Positions 10,789 to 22,075 of a DNA stretch of 64,000 nucleotides are shown in pieces; within the stretch, counting starts at the first letter, position 1, and the number at the start of each line of letters is the position of its first letter. The notes under the pieces are model-generated. The model had not been told where the DNA came from. It worked only from the letters and a program-made list of their open reading frames with translations, and searched no databases. The DNA is from Blastocladiella emersonii ATCC 22665 (Eukaryota; Blastocladiomycota; Blastocladiomycetes; Blastocladiales; Blastocladiaceae), in the NCBI GenBank assembly GCA_025594325.1, contig JANHCV010000007.1:124001-188000 (forward strand), given 5' to 3'. A program made the position numbers and the translations under genes.

Positions 10789-12693
10789 ATGGCTGCCGTC
10801 GCCACCGCCACCGCGGCGCCCGCCGCTCCCGCCCCCTCCTCGGCATCGACGTCGCCGTACATGAAGTCTGCCACCCCTGCTTCCGCACGCCCGCGCCCGC
10901 CCGCCGTGTCGCGCGTGCAGGCCGCACACGCCGCGCCGTCCCCGTCATCGACCGCCGCCGTGGGTCTGCGGCTCAACACGCCGACGGCGCCGCCCACCTC
11001 CTCAACCTCGCGCCGGTCGCCGCCCGTCCGGGGCACCGGGTTCGTGCGCGGCGCGAGCTCCTCTGGGTCCGGCTCGGCGGCTCTCCCGCTGACGCCCACG
11101 TCATCGGACGTGGCTGTCCTGATCTCGGCTGCAACCGCTGCCAGCGGGCTGCGCCGGTCCGCGTCCTCGTCGTCCGCTGCATCGTCGGGCCGTAAAGCCG
11201 CGCGCGCAACAGCCAGCGGGCTGTCGAACCGCGCGTCGCTGTCGAGCATCCCGTACGCATCCGCGAGTAGCGGGTCGCTCGTGTCGCTCGTCCGCACCGC
11301 GTCGCTGTCCGCCTCGGCGTCGTCGCTCGTCACCGCCGAAGACGACGGGAAGCATCACGGGCTCGCGCCCGCGGACAGCGGTGTCCTCGTCGACTCGCTC
11401 GGCGTGCTCCCGCCGCTCCCCGGCGTGCTGCCCGCGCCCATCCCGCCGCCCTCCTCGTCGATCGAGACCGCCGACACTCCTGCCGCTCCTGCTGCGGTGT
11501 CGTTGTCAGCCGACCCGGCCGCCGCGTGGCTCGCCGAGGCGCGCGCCGAGGCCCACGAGGCCACTTTGGCGGACGCCGACGAAGAAGAGGAAGAGTCGTC
11601 CCCGCTCGACCGCCCCCGGCCGCTGCTGTACGTGCAGCACCTGCAGGTGCAGTGGGGGCTCGACGAGGACCTGGTCGACGCCGCCGCCCGCATCGACGCC
11701 GACACGGAGCGCGCCACCCGGTACAACGCCCTGAGCGCCGCTGACGAGGCCGTCGTTGCCGCCGCTGCCACTCCAACCAAGGCGCCGCGCTCGCCAAAGC
11801 GTGACCGCCGGCGCGACTCGGGCGTCAGCTTCCGCGCGACCACCGTCGGCCATATGCGGCGGTTCGACCCGGACGCGCCGCTCGCCGACGCGTGGATCGC
11901 CGGCGAGGTGGCCGTCCTCGGCAACGACGTCAAGCGGCCCGTCAGCCTCGTCGTCCTGCCGCCCGGGTTCGTCCCGCCCACGGCCGACGGCGACGCGCCT
12001 GCCGTGCCCGCGATCCCCGCGACCGCGTTCGCACACGCACTGTCCCCGCCCACCGTCACGGGGATCGTCGTGTCGCCGAGCCTCGCACACGCGGATGTCG
12101 CGGGGACCTCGCCGCCGAGTGGCGGGAAGCGGACGAGTCTCGCGCTCGCGCCGCGGCCCGTCTCGGTCTCGGCCGCCGCTGAGCCCGCCGCCGCTGTCGA
12201 GCAGGAGTCTGCACCGGTGGCGGCGCCCTCGACGACGCGGTTCCTCGACCCGCGCGGGCTCGTCGCCAAGCTGTCGAGCGGCGGCAGCGGTAGCAGCGGG
12301 AACCCGCACCGGATCACGCCCGTGGATGGCGACCTCGATACCATTGGTCCGGATGCCGGTGAACCCGCTGCCCCCGCCGCTGCCGAGTCTCCCGCGCCCA
12401 CCCAGCAGCGCTCGTCGCTCATGCTCACGGTGCGGCCGGGCTCGCTGGGCCCGCTGGCGCTCGCCGAGTCGCCGTCGCTGTCGCCCGAGCTGCCCGCCGC
12501 GTCCGCGTGCAGTACCGCGGGGAACGGGGCCCGTCGCGTGGGCCCCTCGGGAATCAAGTACCACGTCGTCTCGGACGAGACGAGCAGCAGCAAGGAGGGC
12601 GGCAAGCACCACATCGGCGGCGGCGTCAAGCTCCCGTCGCGGTGGCTGCGCCGGCTCGCGCAGCGGCTCGGGCTCACGAGCTGTGTGCCGTAG
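10789..12693 (+). CDS. uncharacterised Ala/Ser/Pro-rich protein
   Basis: A single-exon frame of 634 codons starts at the ATG at 10789, which has a good context (CACCATGG). Most of it is low-complexity Ala, Ser, Pro and Thr. One conserved-looking block lies in the middle (about residues 275-385), with PLLYVQHLQVQWGLDEDLVDAA, RRDSGVSFRATTVGHMRRFD and AWIAGEVAVLGNDVKRPVSL. The C-terminus has a basic, Trp-containing helix (SRWLRRLAQRLGLTSCVP). I recognise no family and see no signal peptide or membrane helix. The opposite strand is also open, but with poorer composition. The frame could extend upstream without another ATG context as good. Confidence 0.65.
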   Translation: MAAVATATAAPAAPAPSSASTSPYMKSATPASARPRPPAVSRVQAAHAAPSPSSTAAVGLRLNTPTAPPTSSTSRRSPPVRGTGFVRGASSSGSGSAALPLTPTSSDVAVLISAATAASGLRRSASSSSAASSGRKAARATASGLSNRASLSSIPYASASSGSLVSLVRTASLSASASSLVTAEDDGKHHGLAPADSGVLVDSLGVLPPLPGVLPAPIPPPSSSIETADTPAAPAAVSLSADPAAAWLAEARAEAHEATLADADEEEEESSPLDRPRPLLYVQHLQVQWGLDEDLVDAAARIDADTERATRYNALSAADEAVVAAAATPTKAPRSPKRDRRRDSGVSFRATTVGHMRRFDPDAPLADAWIAGEVAVLGNDVKRPVSLVVLPPGFVPPTADGDAPAVPAIPATAFAHALSPPTVTGIVVSPSLAHADVAGTSPPSGGKRTSLALAPRPVSVSAAAEPAAAVEQESAPVAAPSTTRFLDPRGLVAKLSSGGSGSSGNPHRITPVDGDLDTIGPDAGEPAAPAAAESPAPTQQRSSLMLTVRPGSLGPLALAESPSLSPELPAASACSTAGNGARRVGPSGIKYHVVSDETSSSKEGGKHHIGGGVKLPSRWLRRLAQRLGLTSCVP

Positions 12694-13160
12694 CGTGGCG
12701 TGCTTGTTACTTGTCGATGTGTATAAAGAATGGAAAATCCGTTAGTACTCACTCATGGCCGAGGCCAAGGGGACGCGTCCAGCGCTGAAGCTCGCGGCGC
12801 GCGCGTCCATGGGCGGCACTGAAGCCGCGGCGCGCCACCGACGGCGTCTGGACCGGGCCGACCACGACGGCCGACCACGGCGCGACGCGATCGAGCGGCG
12901 CGAGACATGCGAGACACACGCGCGCGCGTTATTTGACGCGTCGCTGAACGAGGGGCGGGCACGTGCGGGACATGCAAACGCGGGCGCACGTGGCCAAGCT
13001 CAGCCGCTTGCGCTTTCGCGGCGACGTCGGCGGGTCGCACGCGTCGTCTTGCTTTCTCTCTCCCTTCCCCTCCTCATTACGCAGCACAGCAGCGTCGCCA
13101 CGACGCGCAACGCACGCGCACCCGCCCCACGAATCGCAACGCATCAACACCCACGAAAAG
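12694..13160. other. intergenic, ENSA promoter side
   Basis: No coding frame or repeat is convincing. Pyrimidine-rich sequence at 13048-13075 and the leader ending ACGAAAAG before the ATG are probably the ENSA 5' UTR. Confidence 0.45.
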
Positions 13161-13547
13161 ATGGCCGACCTCGCCGACCAGGAGCGCAAACTCAAGGAAA
13201 AGTACGGGGCGCTGCCGCCGCGCAAGTCGGTGCTGGGCCACCGCCTCAAGGAGCGCAAGTACTTTGACTCGGGCGACTACGCCATGTCCAAGGCCGGCAA
13301 GGGCGGGCCCGACACGGCCGTCGGCTCGGCCCACCCGACCCCGGACATGATCCCGCACTCGCACCCGCCCGCCTCGCCCCACGCCAGCGCCAGCAGCACC
13401 TCGCCCGCCAAGGAGTCGTCGCTCGTCAAGGAGGTGCCACCGCCCTCTGGGGGCGCCGGTGGGTCGGCGGAAGACGTGCGCTCGGCGTGGTACGCTCGGT
13501 CTGCGCTGTGGCTCGCTCGTTCGCGCGCTCATCTCATGCCGTGTAGA
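13161..13547 (+). CDS. ENSA: endosulfine (ENSA/ARPP19/Igo) PP2A-B55 inhibitor
   Basis: Exon 1 (13161-13489) encodes 109 residues with the invariant endosulfine motif KYFDSGDYAMSK, Ser-37 being the residue phosphorylated by Greatwall-type kinases. The preceding LKEKYGALPPRKSVLGHRLKER is also typical. Phosphorylated endosulfines inhibit PP2A-B55 at mitotic entry and in quiescence. The C-terminal half is Ser/Pro/His-rich. A 57-nt intron with a GTACGC donor (13490-13546, ending GTGTAG) interrupts the last codon: TG plus the first base of exon 2 (A, 13547) makes the TGA stop. Without splicing the frame would read into an unrelated Ser/Leu-rich tail. It is convergent with SEC10. Confidence 0.88.
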
Positions 13548-13666
13548 TTTCTCCCCTCCCTCTCCTCGTCATCGTTTTTGTTCTCGTGTCCCTCTCCACG
13601 CGCGGGCCGCATCCTCCCCTCCATCATTCCGTGTCAATTGAATTTGTTACCCCCACCGACACCGCG

Positions 13667-16349
13667 TCAGACGCCCTTGAGCGAGAACACGCTCCCCATC
13701 CCGCCGCCACCACCACCGCTCTCATCGAGTCCGCGGCCCGAGTAGTCCGAGTTGAGCGTGTACTCGCTGCCGAGCCCGTCCTCATGACTCCCTCCGCCCG
13801 CGGCCGCTGCTGCCGCCGCCTCGGCCGCCGCCGCCATCTGCTGGCCGCGCTGGTACAGGAGGTCGTCGATCCGCGCGCTCTTGAAATCGGCGCGGTTGCT
13901 GAGATACGCGGCGACGCTCGCCGTATCGAGCTGCGCGACGAGCCCCTCGCCGAGGAGCGCGGGGAGGTTCTCGGGCCGCACGAGGAACAGGTTCGAGATC
14001 TCGCGCAGCAGGTCAAACCGCGCCGCCACGCGCGGGTCGTCGCCCAGCTTGAACCCCGCGACCACCGCGTCCTGGTACTTGGCCACGTCGCGCGCCAGCG
14101 TCAGCGCGCCCGTCGTCGACACGGGGAACTTGCGCAGGTGCTCGAGCAGCTGCGCGTGGACCTGCACCGCCACGAGGTGCAGCACCGCGCGCGCGTTGGC
14201 GCCGTCCAGGAACGCGGTCGTGTGCCCGTGCACGCGCGACAGCAGCTCGCAGATCGACACGCACGTCGGCGAGGCCAGCTGGTGTGCGACGGCCGCCATG
14301 TCCAGGTCGTCGCCGCGCGCGCGAAAGTCCGTCTTCTTCTGCTTCGCCAGCACCGTCTGCACGTGTGCGATGACGGCGGACACGAGGTGCGCGACAATGG
14401 CGCCGGCGCGGGCCTCGATCCGGTCGAGCGCCGCGTTCTTGACGTCCACGACCCCGCGGTGCACCGCCGGGTGCGCCGCCAGCACGGGGACCATGCGCGA
14501 CTCGAAGTGCGCCTGCATCAGCTGCACCGCCGTGTTGGCCGCCTGCACCGTGGTGAGAACCCGGAAATCGGGCTCGGTCCCCGCGGCCGCCGCTGTCGCC
14601 TCCTCCCACGCCGCGTCGAGCGCCACCTCGACGTATTTCGGGAACACGGCCGCGACGAGCGCCGCGTACACCTTGGCGAGGGCGGCCGGCGGGTCGGCGT
14701 TCAACGCCAAACACCGGTCGACCGAGTCGGCGTGCGCCGCGAGCACCGCCATGACGTGGTCTGTCGACACGTGGTGCTCGAGCGGCGCTGCGGGGGCCGA
14801 CTTCTGCATCCGCGAGAACATGCCCTTCTTCTGCTGCTTGCGCCCGCCGTAGTACGCCAGCGCGTCGCGGAAGGTCGTCGCGACGACGTTGTTGAGGTGC
14901 GCGAGTTCCCGGTCCGTTGTCGCCTGGTACGGCGCAAACAGGTCGTCGACGGCCTGCTCGACCACGCGGACGAGCCCGCCCGAGTTGGCGAAGCCCGACT
15001 CGGCGGCGGCGAGCGTGTCGGACGACGGCGCGGCGGGTCCATCGGCCGCCGCGGACGCGGGCGCCCCGCCGCCGGACCCACCCGTCTTGAGCACCGTGGC
15101 GTCAAAGTGGGCGAGGTCCCGTACCAGCGTGCGCGCGGCGGCGTGGGCGGCGGCGAGGGTGCGCAGGTAGAACACGTCCGAGACCTGGGCGGCCTCGTCG
15201 AGCAGCTGCTCGAGGTAGAGGTGGACCGTCTGCTGGAAGAAGCGCTGGACGAGCTGGGTCATGACGGCGAGCGGGTGCGCGAACACGGCGGCAACCAGCT
15301 CCCAGTCCTGGTAGATGGTGGCGCGGATCTGCTCGAACAGCTTGCGCAGGCCCGCGTCGCCCATGGCCGGGTTATTGTTGGGACCGCCCTCGCCGAACCG
15401 CGGCCGCGCGCCCGTCATGGACGATGCCGTGAACAGCGGGTGCTGGCTGATCCACACGCGCACCGCGCTCTCGCCGCCGTTAAACTCGGTCAGGACCGCC
15501 GCGGCCTGGCGCATCGACGGCACGTCGTTGGCGCCGGGCGCCGCGGCGCGCTCGAAATCGCGCAGCAGGTCGGCCTCGAGCGTCTCGCAGTACCGGTCGA
15601 TCCCTGTGCGCACCGTGTCGGTCCCGGGTGCATCCATGTCGCGCACGACCTGCTGCAGGCGGCGCGCGATGACGGCGGCGCGAAGCTGGCCGTTCGGGCC
15701 CGACGTGCGCAGGGCCTCGAGGCGGTCCGAGACGCCCTTGTTGAAGTCGAGAAAGTAGCGCAGCAGCTCGCGCACGTCGGCGGCCTTGGTGCGCAGCTTG
15801 TCGATGGTCTCGAGCTGCTCGCCGATGCGTACGGCCGTGTGGCCGACCTCGGACACGCGCGCCTCGAGCGTGTCGAACGCGCCGTACACGCTGCGGAACG
15901 CGGTCCCGAGCTCGCCCACCCGCTGCTTGTACCCGACCTCGCTCGCCGCCATCGAGTCCTCGACGTCGTCGATCTCCCGCTGCACCTTCTTGCGCAGGCG
16001 GACTAGGTCGTCCATGGTCGCGTCGAAGACCGCAGCGAACGGACGCACGTCGAAGTCGCCCGCAGACCCGCCGCCGCCCCCGACGCGCGTCTGCGACAAC
16101 GGCCGGAACGTGATGGCGTCGACGAGCGTCTTGACCTTGAAGTTGGGGTCCTGCGGTCGGTCACGGCAGCGTCAGCCAGTGTGTTCGATGCACAACCCAG
16201 CGGTTCAGTCCCGTACGTACGGAAAAGGCGCTGAGGTTGATCTGGAACGCCGCGCCGCCTCCCCCGGAGGATGCTGGTGGCGGTTTCGCGGGTGGCGGTT
16301 TCGCGCCCGTGTCCGTGGCTTTGCGCCGCAGCGACGGCAGCGTGTCCAT
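13667..16349 (-). CDS. SEC10: exocyst complex subunit SEC10 (EXOC5)
   Basis: Two exons (16349-16221, 16150-13667; 70-nt intron GTACGT...CGCAG) give 870 residues, near the usual size. Exon 1 encodes a Pro/Gly-rich leader and the first helix; exon 2 begins DPNFKVKTLVDAITF. The N-terminal coiled coil (RLRKKVQREIDDVEDSM, GYKQRVGELGTAFRSVYGAF) and later helical segments such as LLRYFLDFNKGVSDRLEALR and HLRKFPVSTTGALTLARDVA fit Sec10. The exocyst tethers secretory vesicles at the plasma membrane during polarised growth. A long antisense frame over this exon is an artefact of high GC. The gene is head-to-head with MLH1, 200 bp apart. Confidence 0.88.
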
Positions 16350-16549
16350 TGCAGTCAGTCGTTGTCGTGTGCGTTGCCGGTGGTGGTGATGGGGGCGAAT
16401 CGTCGAGGGTCGCTGTGCTGGTCGCTGTGGCGCGCGCGGCGCGACCGACGCGTCGGCTTTTTCGAGGCGCACGTGGGCGGCTCAACCCGCGAGTTTTCGT
16501 CGAGTCAGCGCGCGCGCGCGGTCTTCGCTCTCTCCCTTGAACATCAGAC
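16350..16549. promoter_or_regulatory. SEC10/MLH1 divergent promoter region
   Basis: The 200 bp between the two start codons must serve both genes. No TATA box is evident. Confidence 0.5.
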
Positions 16550-18980
16550 ATGGAATCGAATGAAACCTCGTCGTCTGCCGCCACCCCAAAACCGCCGCGG
16601 CGCATCCAGCCGCTCGACGCAACCGTCGTCAACCGCATCGCGGCGGGCGAGGTGATCCACCGCCCCGCGCACGCGCTCAAGGAGCTGCTCGAGAACGCCA
16701 TCGACGCGGGCGCAGCGCGCATCGCCGTGACGTGCCGCGACGGCGGGCTCAAGCTGCTCGAGGTCGTCGACGACGGCAACGGCATCCACCGCGACGACCT
16801 GCCCATCCTGTGCGAGCGCTTCACCACCTCCAAGCTGCGCGCCTTCGAGGACCTCGCCGCCATTGCCACCTACGGCTTCCGCGGCGAGGCCCTCGCGTCC
16901 ATCTCGCACGTCGCCCACCTCGCCGTCACAACCCGCACCCGGGACTCGGTCTGCGCGTTCCGCGCGACCTACTGCGACGGAAAGCTCGCGCCCGACCGCC
17001 CCGGCGCACCCGCCGACCCAAAACCGTGTGCGGGGAACCAGGGGACCGTCGTCTCGGTGCAGGACCTCTTCTACAACCTGCGCAACCGCCAGCGCGCCAT
17101 GAAGCCCGGCGAGGAGATGGCGCTTGTCGCCGACACGGTCGCCCGGTACGCCGTGCACAACGCCCACATCGGGTTCACCCTGCGCCGCGCGGGGGCCGGC
17201 GCCCCCGAGGTCAGCACCAACCCCGGCGCGTCGCGGATCGACCAGGTCCGCGCCATCTATGGCAACGCCATTGCCCGCGAGCTCATTGAGATCCCGCGCA
17301 CCGAGGCCGACCGCGTCACCTACTCGGCCCTCGTCACCAACCCCAACTACGCTACCAAGAAGCTCACGCTCCTGCTCTTCATCAACCGTACGTCCTCCTC
17401 CTCGTTATAGACAACCTCGGCAGCGTGACTCACGACGTATCCCTCCCTCCCTACAAGACCGCCTCGTCGAGTCGGCCACCATCAAGCGCGCCCTCGACCG
17501 CGTCTTCGAGCCGCACCTCCCCAAGGGCATGCACCCGTGGATCTACGTCGCCCTAGACCTCCCGCCCCACACGGTCGACGTCAACGTCCACCCGACCAAG
17601 AAGGAGGTCCACTTCATGCACCAGGACCACATTGTCGACACCCTCGTCGCGGCCGTCCGCGCCGCGCTCGAGTCCGCCGGCCAGTCGCGACACTACAAGA
17701 CCACCACGCTCGTGCCCGGGCCTGCTGCTGCACCCACACCCGAGGTCGTCTCGTTCAACCCGCCGCCGCCACCAGTTGGTGAGGACGCACCGACGCCGCA
17801 GGTCCGCGCCTCGCGCACCAGCTCGGCCGGCTCGCTCGACGCATGGACTGTCCCGCCGCCCACGGCCGCTGCGACGCCGCGCCGGTCCACGCCCTCGGCC
17901 TCGGCCGCAGGCAGTGCTGCGTCGACGCCGAGGATCCCCAGCTCGTCGGCGGCCCGCCGCGAGTCGCACCTCGTCCGCACCGACTCGCGCGCCACCACCC
18001 TCGACCAGTTCTTCACCCCGATCCGCCCGCCACCACCACCCAAAGCGGTCACGGCGGAGACCCCGTCGCGCCCCGACGCGGTGAACCGGCGGTCTACGGG
18101 CGATACCGAGCTCTTCGACGGGCTGGACGGGTCGCTACCCGCAGCCCCATCGCTCCCCGCTGCCGTCGACTCGGACGCCGGCGCCGCGTGGGTCCCGTAC
18201 GCGGGCGAGGAGCGCGACCTCGGACTCGCGTCGATCCACGAGCTGCGCACCGAGCTCGACGCGCTCGCCGCCGCGTCCGCGGCCGACCCAACGGACCCGC
18301 GGCGCACGCTGCTCGCCAACCACACGTTCGTCGGGTGGGTGCACGGTGCGCTGGTCGCGGTGCAGTCGGGCACGGACCTGTACCTGGCGGACGTCGGTGT
18401 CCTGGCGGACGCGTGGTTCTACCAGCGCGCGCTCGAGCTGTTCGGCAACTACCCGGCGTGGCGGCTCGCGCGCCCGGTCCCGCTCGCCGACCTCGTGGCG
18501 GCCGCGCTCGAGCTCCCCGACGCCAACTGGACGCCCGACCTCCCGCCGAAACCCGTGATTGCCGAGCACATTGCCCGCGAGCTCGTCCTCCGCCGCGACA
18601 TGCTCGCCGACTACTTCTCGCTCGAGATCTCGGACGACGGCATGCTCGCCACGCTCCCGCGCCTGCTCCGCGGGTACACGCCGGCTGTCGGGGGAGGGAA
18701 CCTCGCGATGCTCGTGCTCCGGCTCGGGACCGAGGTCGACTGGACCGCCGAGCGGCCGTGTCTCGCCGGGATCCTCGACGAGATTGCCCGGTTCTACTCG
18801 CCGCGCACGCTGGTCGAGGACGAGGGGGCGGGTGACGGGGTGGGAGTGCCCGTCCGCGTGGCCGAGCATGTCCTCCTCCCGGCGCTCCGCTCGCTCATCC
18901 TCGCGCCCGAACTCGTCGCGGCCGGGTTCGTCCGGCTCGCGAACCTGCACGAGCTGTACAAGGTGTTTGAGCGATGCTAG
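16550..18980 (+). CDS. MLH1: DNA mismatch-repair protein MLH1
   Basis: Two exons (16550-17387, 17458-18980; 70-nt intron GTACGT...CAAG) encode 786 residues. The GHKL ATPase motifs are present in order: RIAAGEV, ELLENAIDAGA, VVDDGNGI, TTSK, GFRGEALASI and NQGTVV. The splice junction restores FINHRLVES, and VDVNVHPTKKEVHF follows. A Pro/Ser-rich linker (about residues 380-500) contains ATTLDQFF near residue 460. The C-terminal dimerisation domain ends with the invariant FERC. MLH1 forms MutL-alpha with a PMS-type partner in mismatch repair and meiosis. All key residues appear intact. An antisense frame of 271 codons is a shadow. Confidence 0.97.
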
Positions 18981-20839
18981 CAGTGTACCATATAGCTTTG
19001 AAGGGACTTGTACGACGTGAACCGGCTGTGATACGGTCGCTTGGGCAGTCCGTCAGGCAGCGAGGGTAAGGGCAGGCGGAGAGGTCGAGACAACCGTTTC
19101 AGGTGAACGTGAGTGGCGCAACGCGACCTCGACACGCGTCGGTACAAGCGCCGGACTCCGAGAACTAATTCACTCATGGACCATGCTTCGGTTCCAATCA
19201 AAACTGGATCTATACATATGACTAGTGATACAGGCTCGACCGACATGAGCAACGACCATTCCGCGCGTGCTCCCGCGCGGGGGTGATCTGGGCCGTCAGT
19301 CCGCGCTTCTTGCCGAGAACTCGGCGGTGAAGAAGCGACCGGGTGTAGTCGTAGTTGCGGCGGGCCCTGCTTGACTCGACTCGGCGTCGTGGATGGACGC
19401 ACGGCTGGCTCGCGGGCCGCGCATGGTGAGGCCGGCGGCGGCAGCAGGTCAGGGGCGTCGGTCTTGGTCGATGGGTGCCGGATGCCGGGTGGCTGAGCGG
19501 CAGGTTCTGGGAGGTGCTCTAGGTCTCCCGGAACGTCTTGACGCGTCGGGTCGAGCCGGTGCCGAACAGCGCGGTGCGCGAGATGCGGACGACTCGGGGC
19601 CGCATGGCGGTGAGTTGATCGTGATGATGGCGCACATCTACACGTCGGAGAGAACCAGTCAGTGCATGATCGAGGCAACGAAAAGCGGGGCCGAGCGTAC
19701 GCTGCGCCAAAAGGCCTGGAGGCTGTACCGGAGTCGAGGCGCGGGGATCGGGACAAGGCTGCCGATCGCGCGCGAGTAGCTGATGTCGAAACCGGATGCT
19801 GGTTGCTGCTGGCGACCCCGAGCCTACACGTTGGGAACACGCGCGAGTCAGCCCACGAGTTCTTCGCGCCACGACGAGGCGAGAAAGAGACGTACATGTC
19901 GAGTGCTTGGTCGCTGGGCCTGAACTACTCGGGCGGCATCAACCCGATCACGGCCGACGGGCTCACGGGGACGCGGGCCGAGGCCGCGAGACACCGGCTG
20001 CGCAGCTGCAGCAGAAACGGTGTCTCCTGGTGACGATCGGGACAGTGCGATCCGCGGACTGCGTCTGCCCGACTCCCCAGCCGGTCGAACCGGTTCTCCG
20101 CGGGTCTCGGTTCGTAGGCGGCCAATCACGCAGGGTGAAAGGCGGCACTACGCCGGCCCAGCACACTCAGCTGAGTGGCCGGATTCTGCGCAGAGGACCT
20201 GTCGACGGCGACGGCGTACCCCCAGCACGGTGGAACGTGGAACGGGGCCGCGGGCGCCGAAGTGAACGATACCGAACGGCTACAATGTGTTAATCATCAT
20301 CATCCCGCGTGTCAGCGGCGATCGCAGCGCGCATCCCGACCGAGGCGATGCGCGCAGACCGCCCGCAAACTGACTTGGAATTGGACGCGAGGCATCCGCC
20401 GACCCGAAGCTCTAGGAGCCGCGAAAACGAGCCGTACAGGCCAGGAGCGGCGCATTGACTATACACAACAAGCGAGGTCGATCAGTATACACGCGGGCGA
20501 GGTCGAGAGCGTCGAGCGATGCGAGAAACGTACGTGATGCGCGGCAGCTGGGTGGGCCCCCGCCTGCAAAGGGGGGCCAAAAAGCCCGCAGCACAATGGC
20601 GGTACACAGCGCGCGACCCGACCCGGTGCGCGCGCCGACCAGGATGTGCCGCGGGGAGGCCGACGAATCGCTACGCAGAGACATGGCGAAGCGAAACGCA
20701 GCGGCATACGAATCGGTCCGCGAGTGGCAACCCGAGACGCAGCGTGACGGACCTTATGGGCGTGCAGGACACCTCCGCCTTCGTCCTCGGCACACGACTC
20801 AGCGGTCGAGGCCGGAAGTAATCGAGTAGTCGTAGTACG

Positions 20840-22075
20840 TTTATCAGCCACGCCTACCTTGGGCGCGGACCGAGCCGAGCAGCGCGCCGCCGCGGTCGGA
20901 GCACGAGGGCGGCGGCGACGTCAGTCGACTGCAGGGTCGCGCGCGCGCAGATGGCGGGCTGAAAGGGTCGGGATGGTCGGTGGAAGCCAGCGAGGAGCAG
21001 CACCCGCGGGCGCGCCGGCGGCCGATGGACCCGCGGCTGCAGCCTGGCAGCCGCGGTGGCGGCGGACGCGCGGGGGTCCTGAGTGGACACGGGGTGCTCC
21101 TGCTTGATCGAAGACGGCCGAGAATACCGCTGTCGTGCCGGGGACGAGAGCGAGCAGGCGGACACGCGCGAACGAGCATGTTGGGGTCGTGCTCGCCGGG
21201 GATTCCCTGTCGTCGTCGTCGCCGTAGTCGCCGCGGTGGTGGCGACGATGGAGCCCGCAGGCGCCGCGCGTTGGAGCTTGGGTTGCGCGGCGCGGCGGGC
21301 TCGAGGCGGGGGCACGACGGGCGCGGATCTCGGAAGCGTCGTATCTAATCGTGACGAGCTGAACCGCGTGCAGCTGCTTGAGGAACTCGAGCTCGATCTG
21401 GAGCGAGTTGTCGAGCTGCTGCGTGAGGATCGGGGCCGAGCGAGCGGTTGAGGGAGGGCAAACGTGGGGCCGCCGCGCGTCGCACGCGCGCGTGTGTGGA
21501 TCCCACGACAGGAACGGGTGCGAGGAGGCGACGAGCGAGCAAACCGCGGGTCGTGGCGGCGCTGCTGCTATCGTCGTCGACTCGCGCGCGGGATCGTGAT
21601 CTGGTGGTGGTGGAAGTGGTCGTATCGCACGACCGGTGATGCCGTCGCCCGTCTTGCCAGCGAGCCTGGCTGACAAGAACGTGCGAGAAAAAGGACCGGT
21701 AGCGGCGCCCCGCGGGGCCGGCCGACTCGAGAAAGGGCACGAGTGCGGCTGTGGCTGCGGGTGGCGGGAAGCAGTCTCGAGCGTGTGACGCTGGGCGGTC
21801 GACGCGAGAGAAGGTTTGCGGGGGCGTAAGCGCGTCGTCCAGCGCGATGATCTTGGTAGTTGGACGAGAGCCGCCGATCTGCTCCTGGTACGAGTACAGG
21901 TACTGGCCGAGGAACGAGGTGGCGAGCAGGTGCGGCGGACTTGGTGGTGGTGGTGGTGAGACGCCGGCCGTGGCCGAGCGGCGACAGGTCGTCGCGGCTG
22001 CGGGACGCGTCTTGAGAACGACGCGAGCGTGACCATGGTCATGGCCATCGTGGTAGTGCGCGGGTACTGGGCGCG
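20840..22075 (-). pseudogene. possible decayed relative of the 24-27 kb membrane protein gene
   Basis: Fragments read on the minus strand follow the order of the intact neighbour. GQYLYSY...TKIIALDDA parallels SYLYSFD...DVIILDVFA. GPAGRRYR parallels GPAKRRLR. PILTQQLDNSLQIELEFLKQ parallels TAIQQSAFMQLQHHF. At DNA level the best stretch is about 18 bases around TACCTGTACTCGT. The fragments lie in different frames and no continuous model fits. The similarity is by eye and weak, and chance is possible. Confidence 0.3.

Noticed and set aside
13586-16006. 806-codon plus-strand open frame
   Set aside because: It is antisense to SEC10, rich in Arg, Val, His and Gly, without domains. High GC keeps the opposite strand open.
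18977-19897. 306-codon minus-strand frame after MLH1
   Set aside because: Composition is Ser/Arg/Pro noise, and it overlaps the MLH1 end. No motif.
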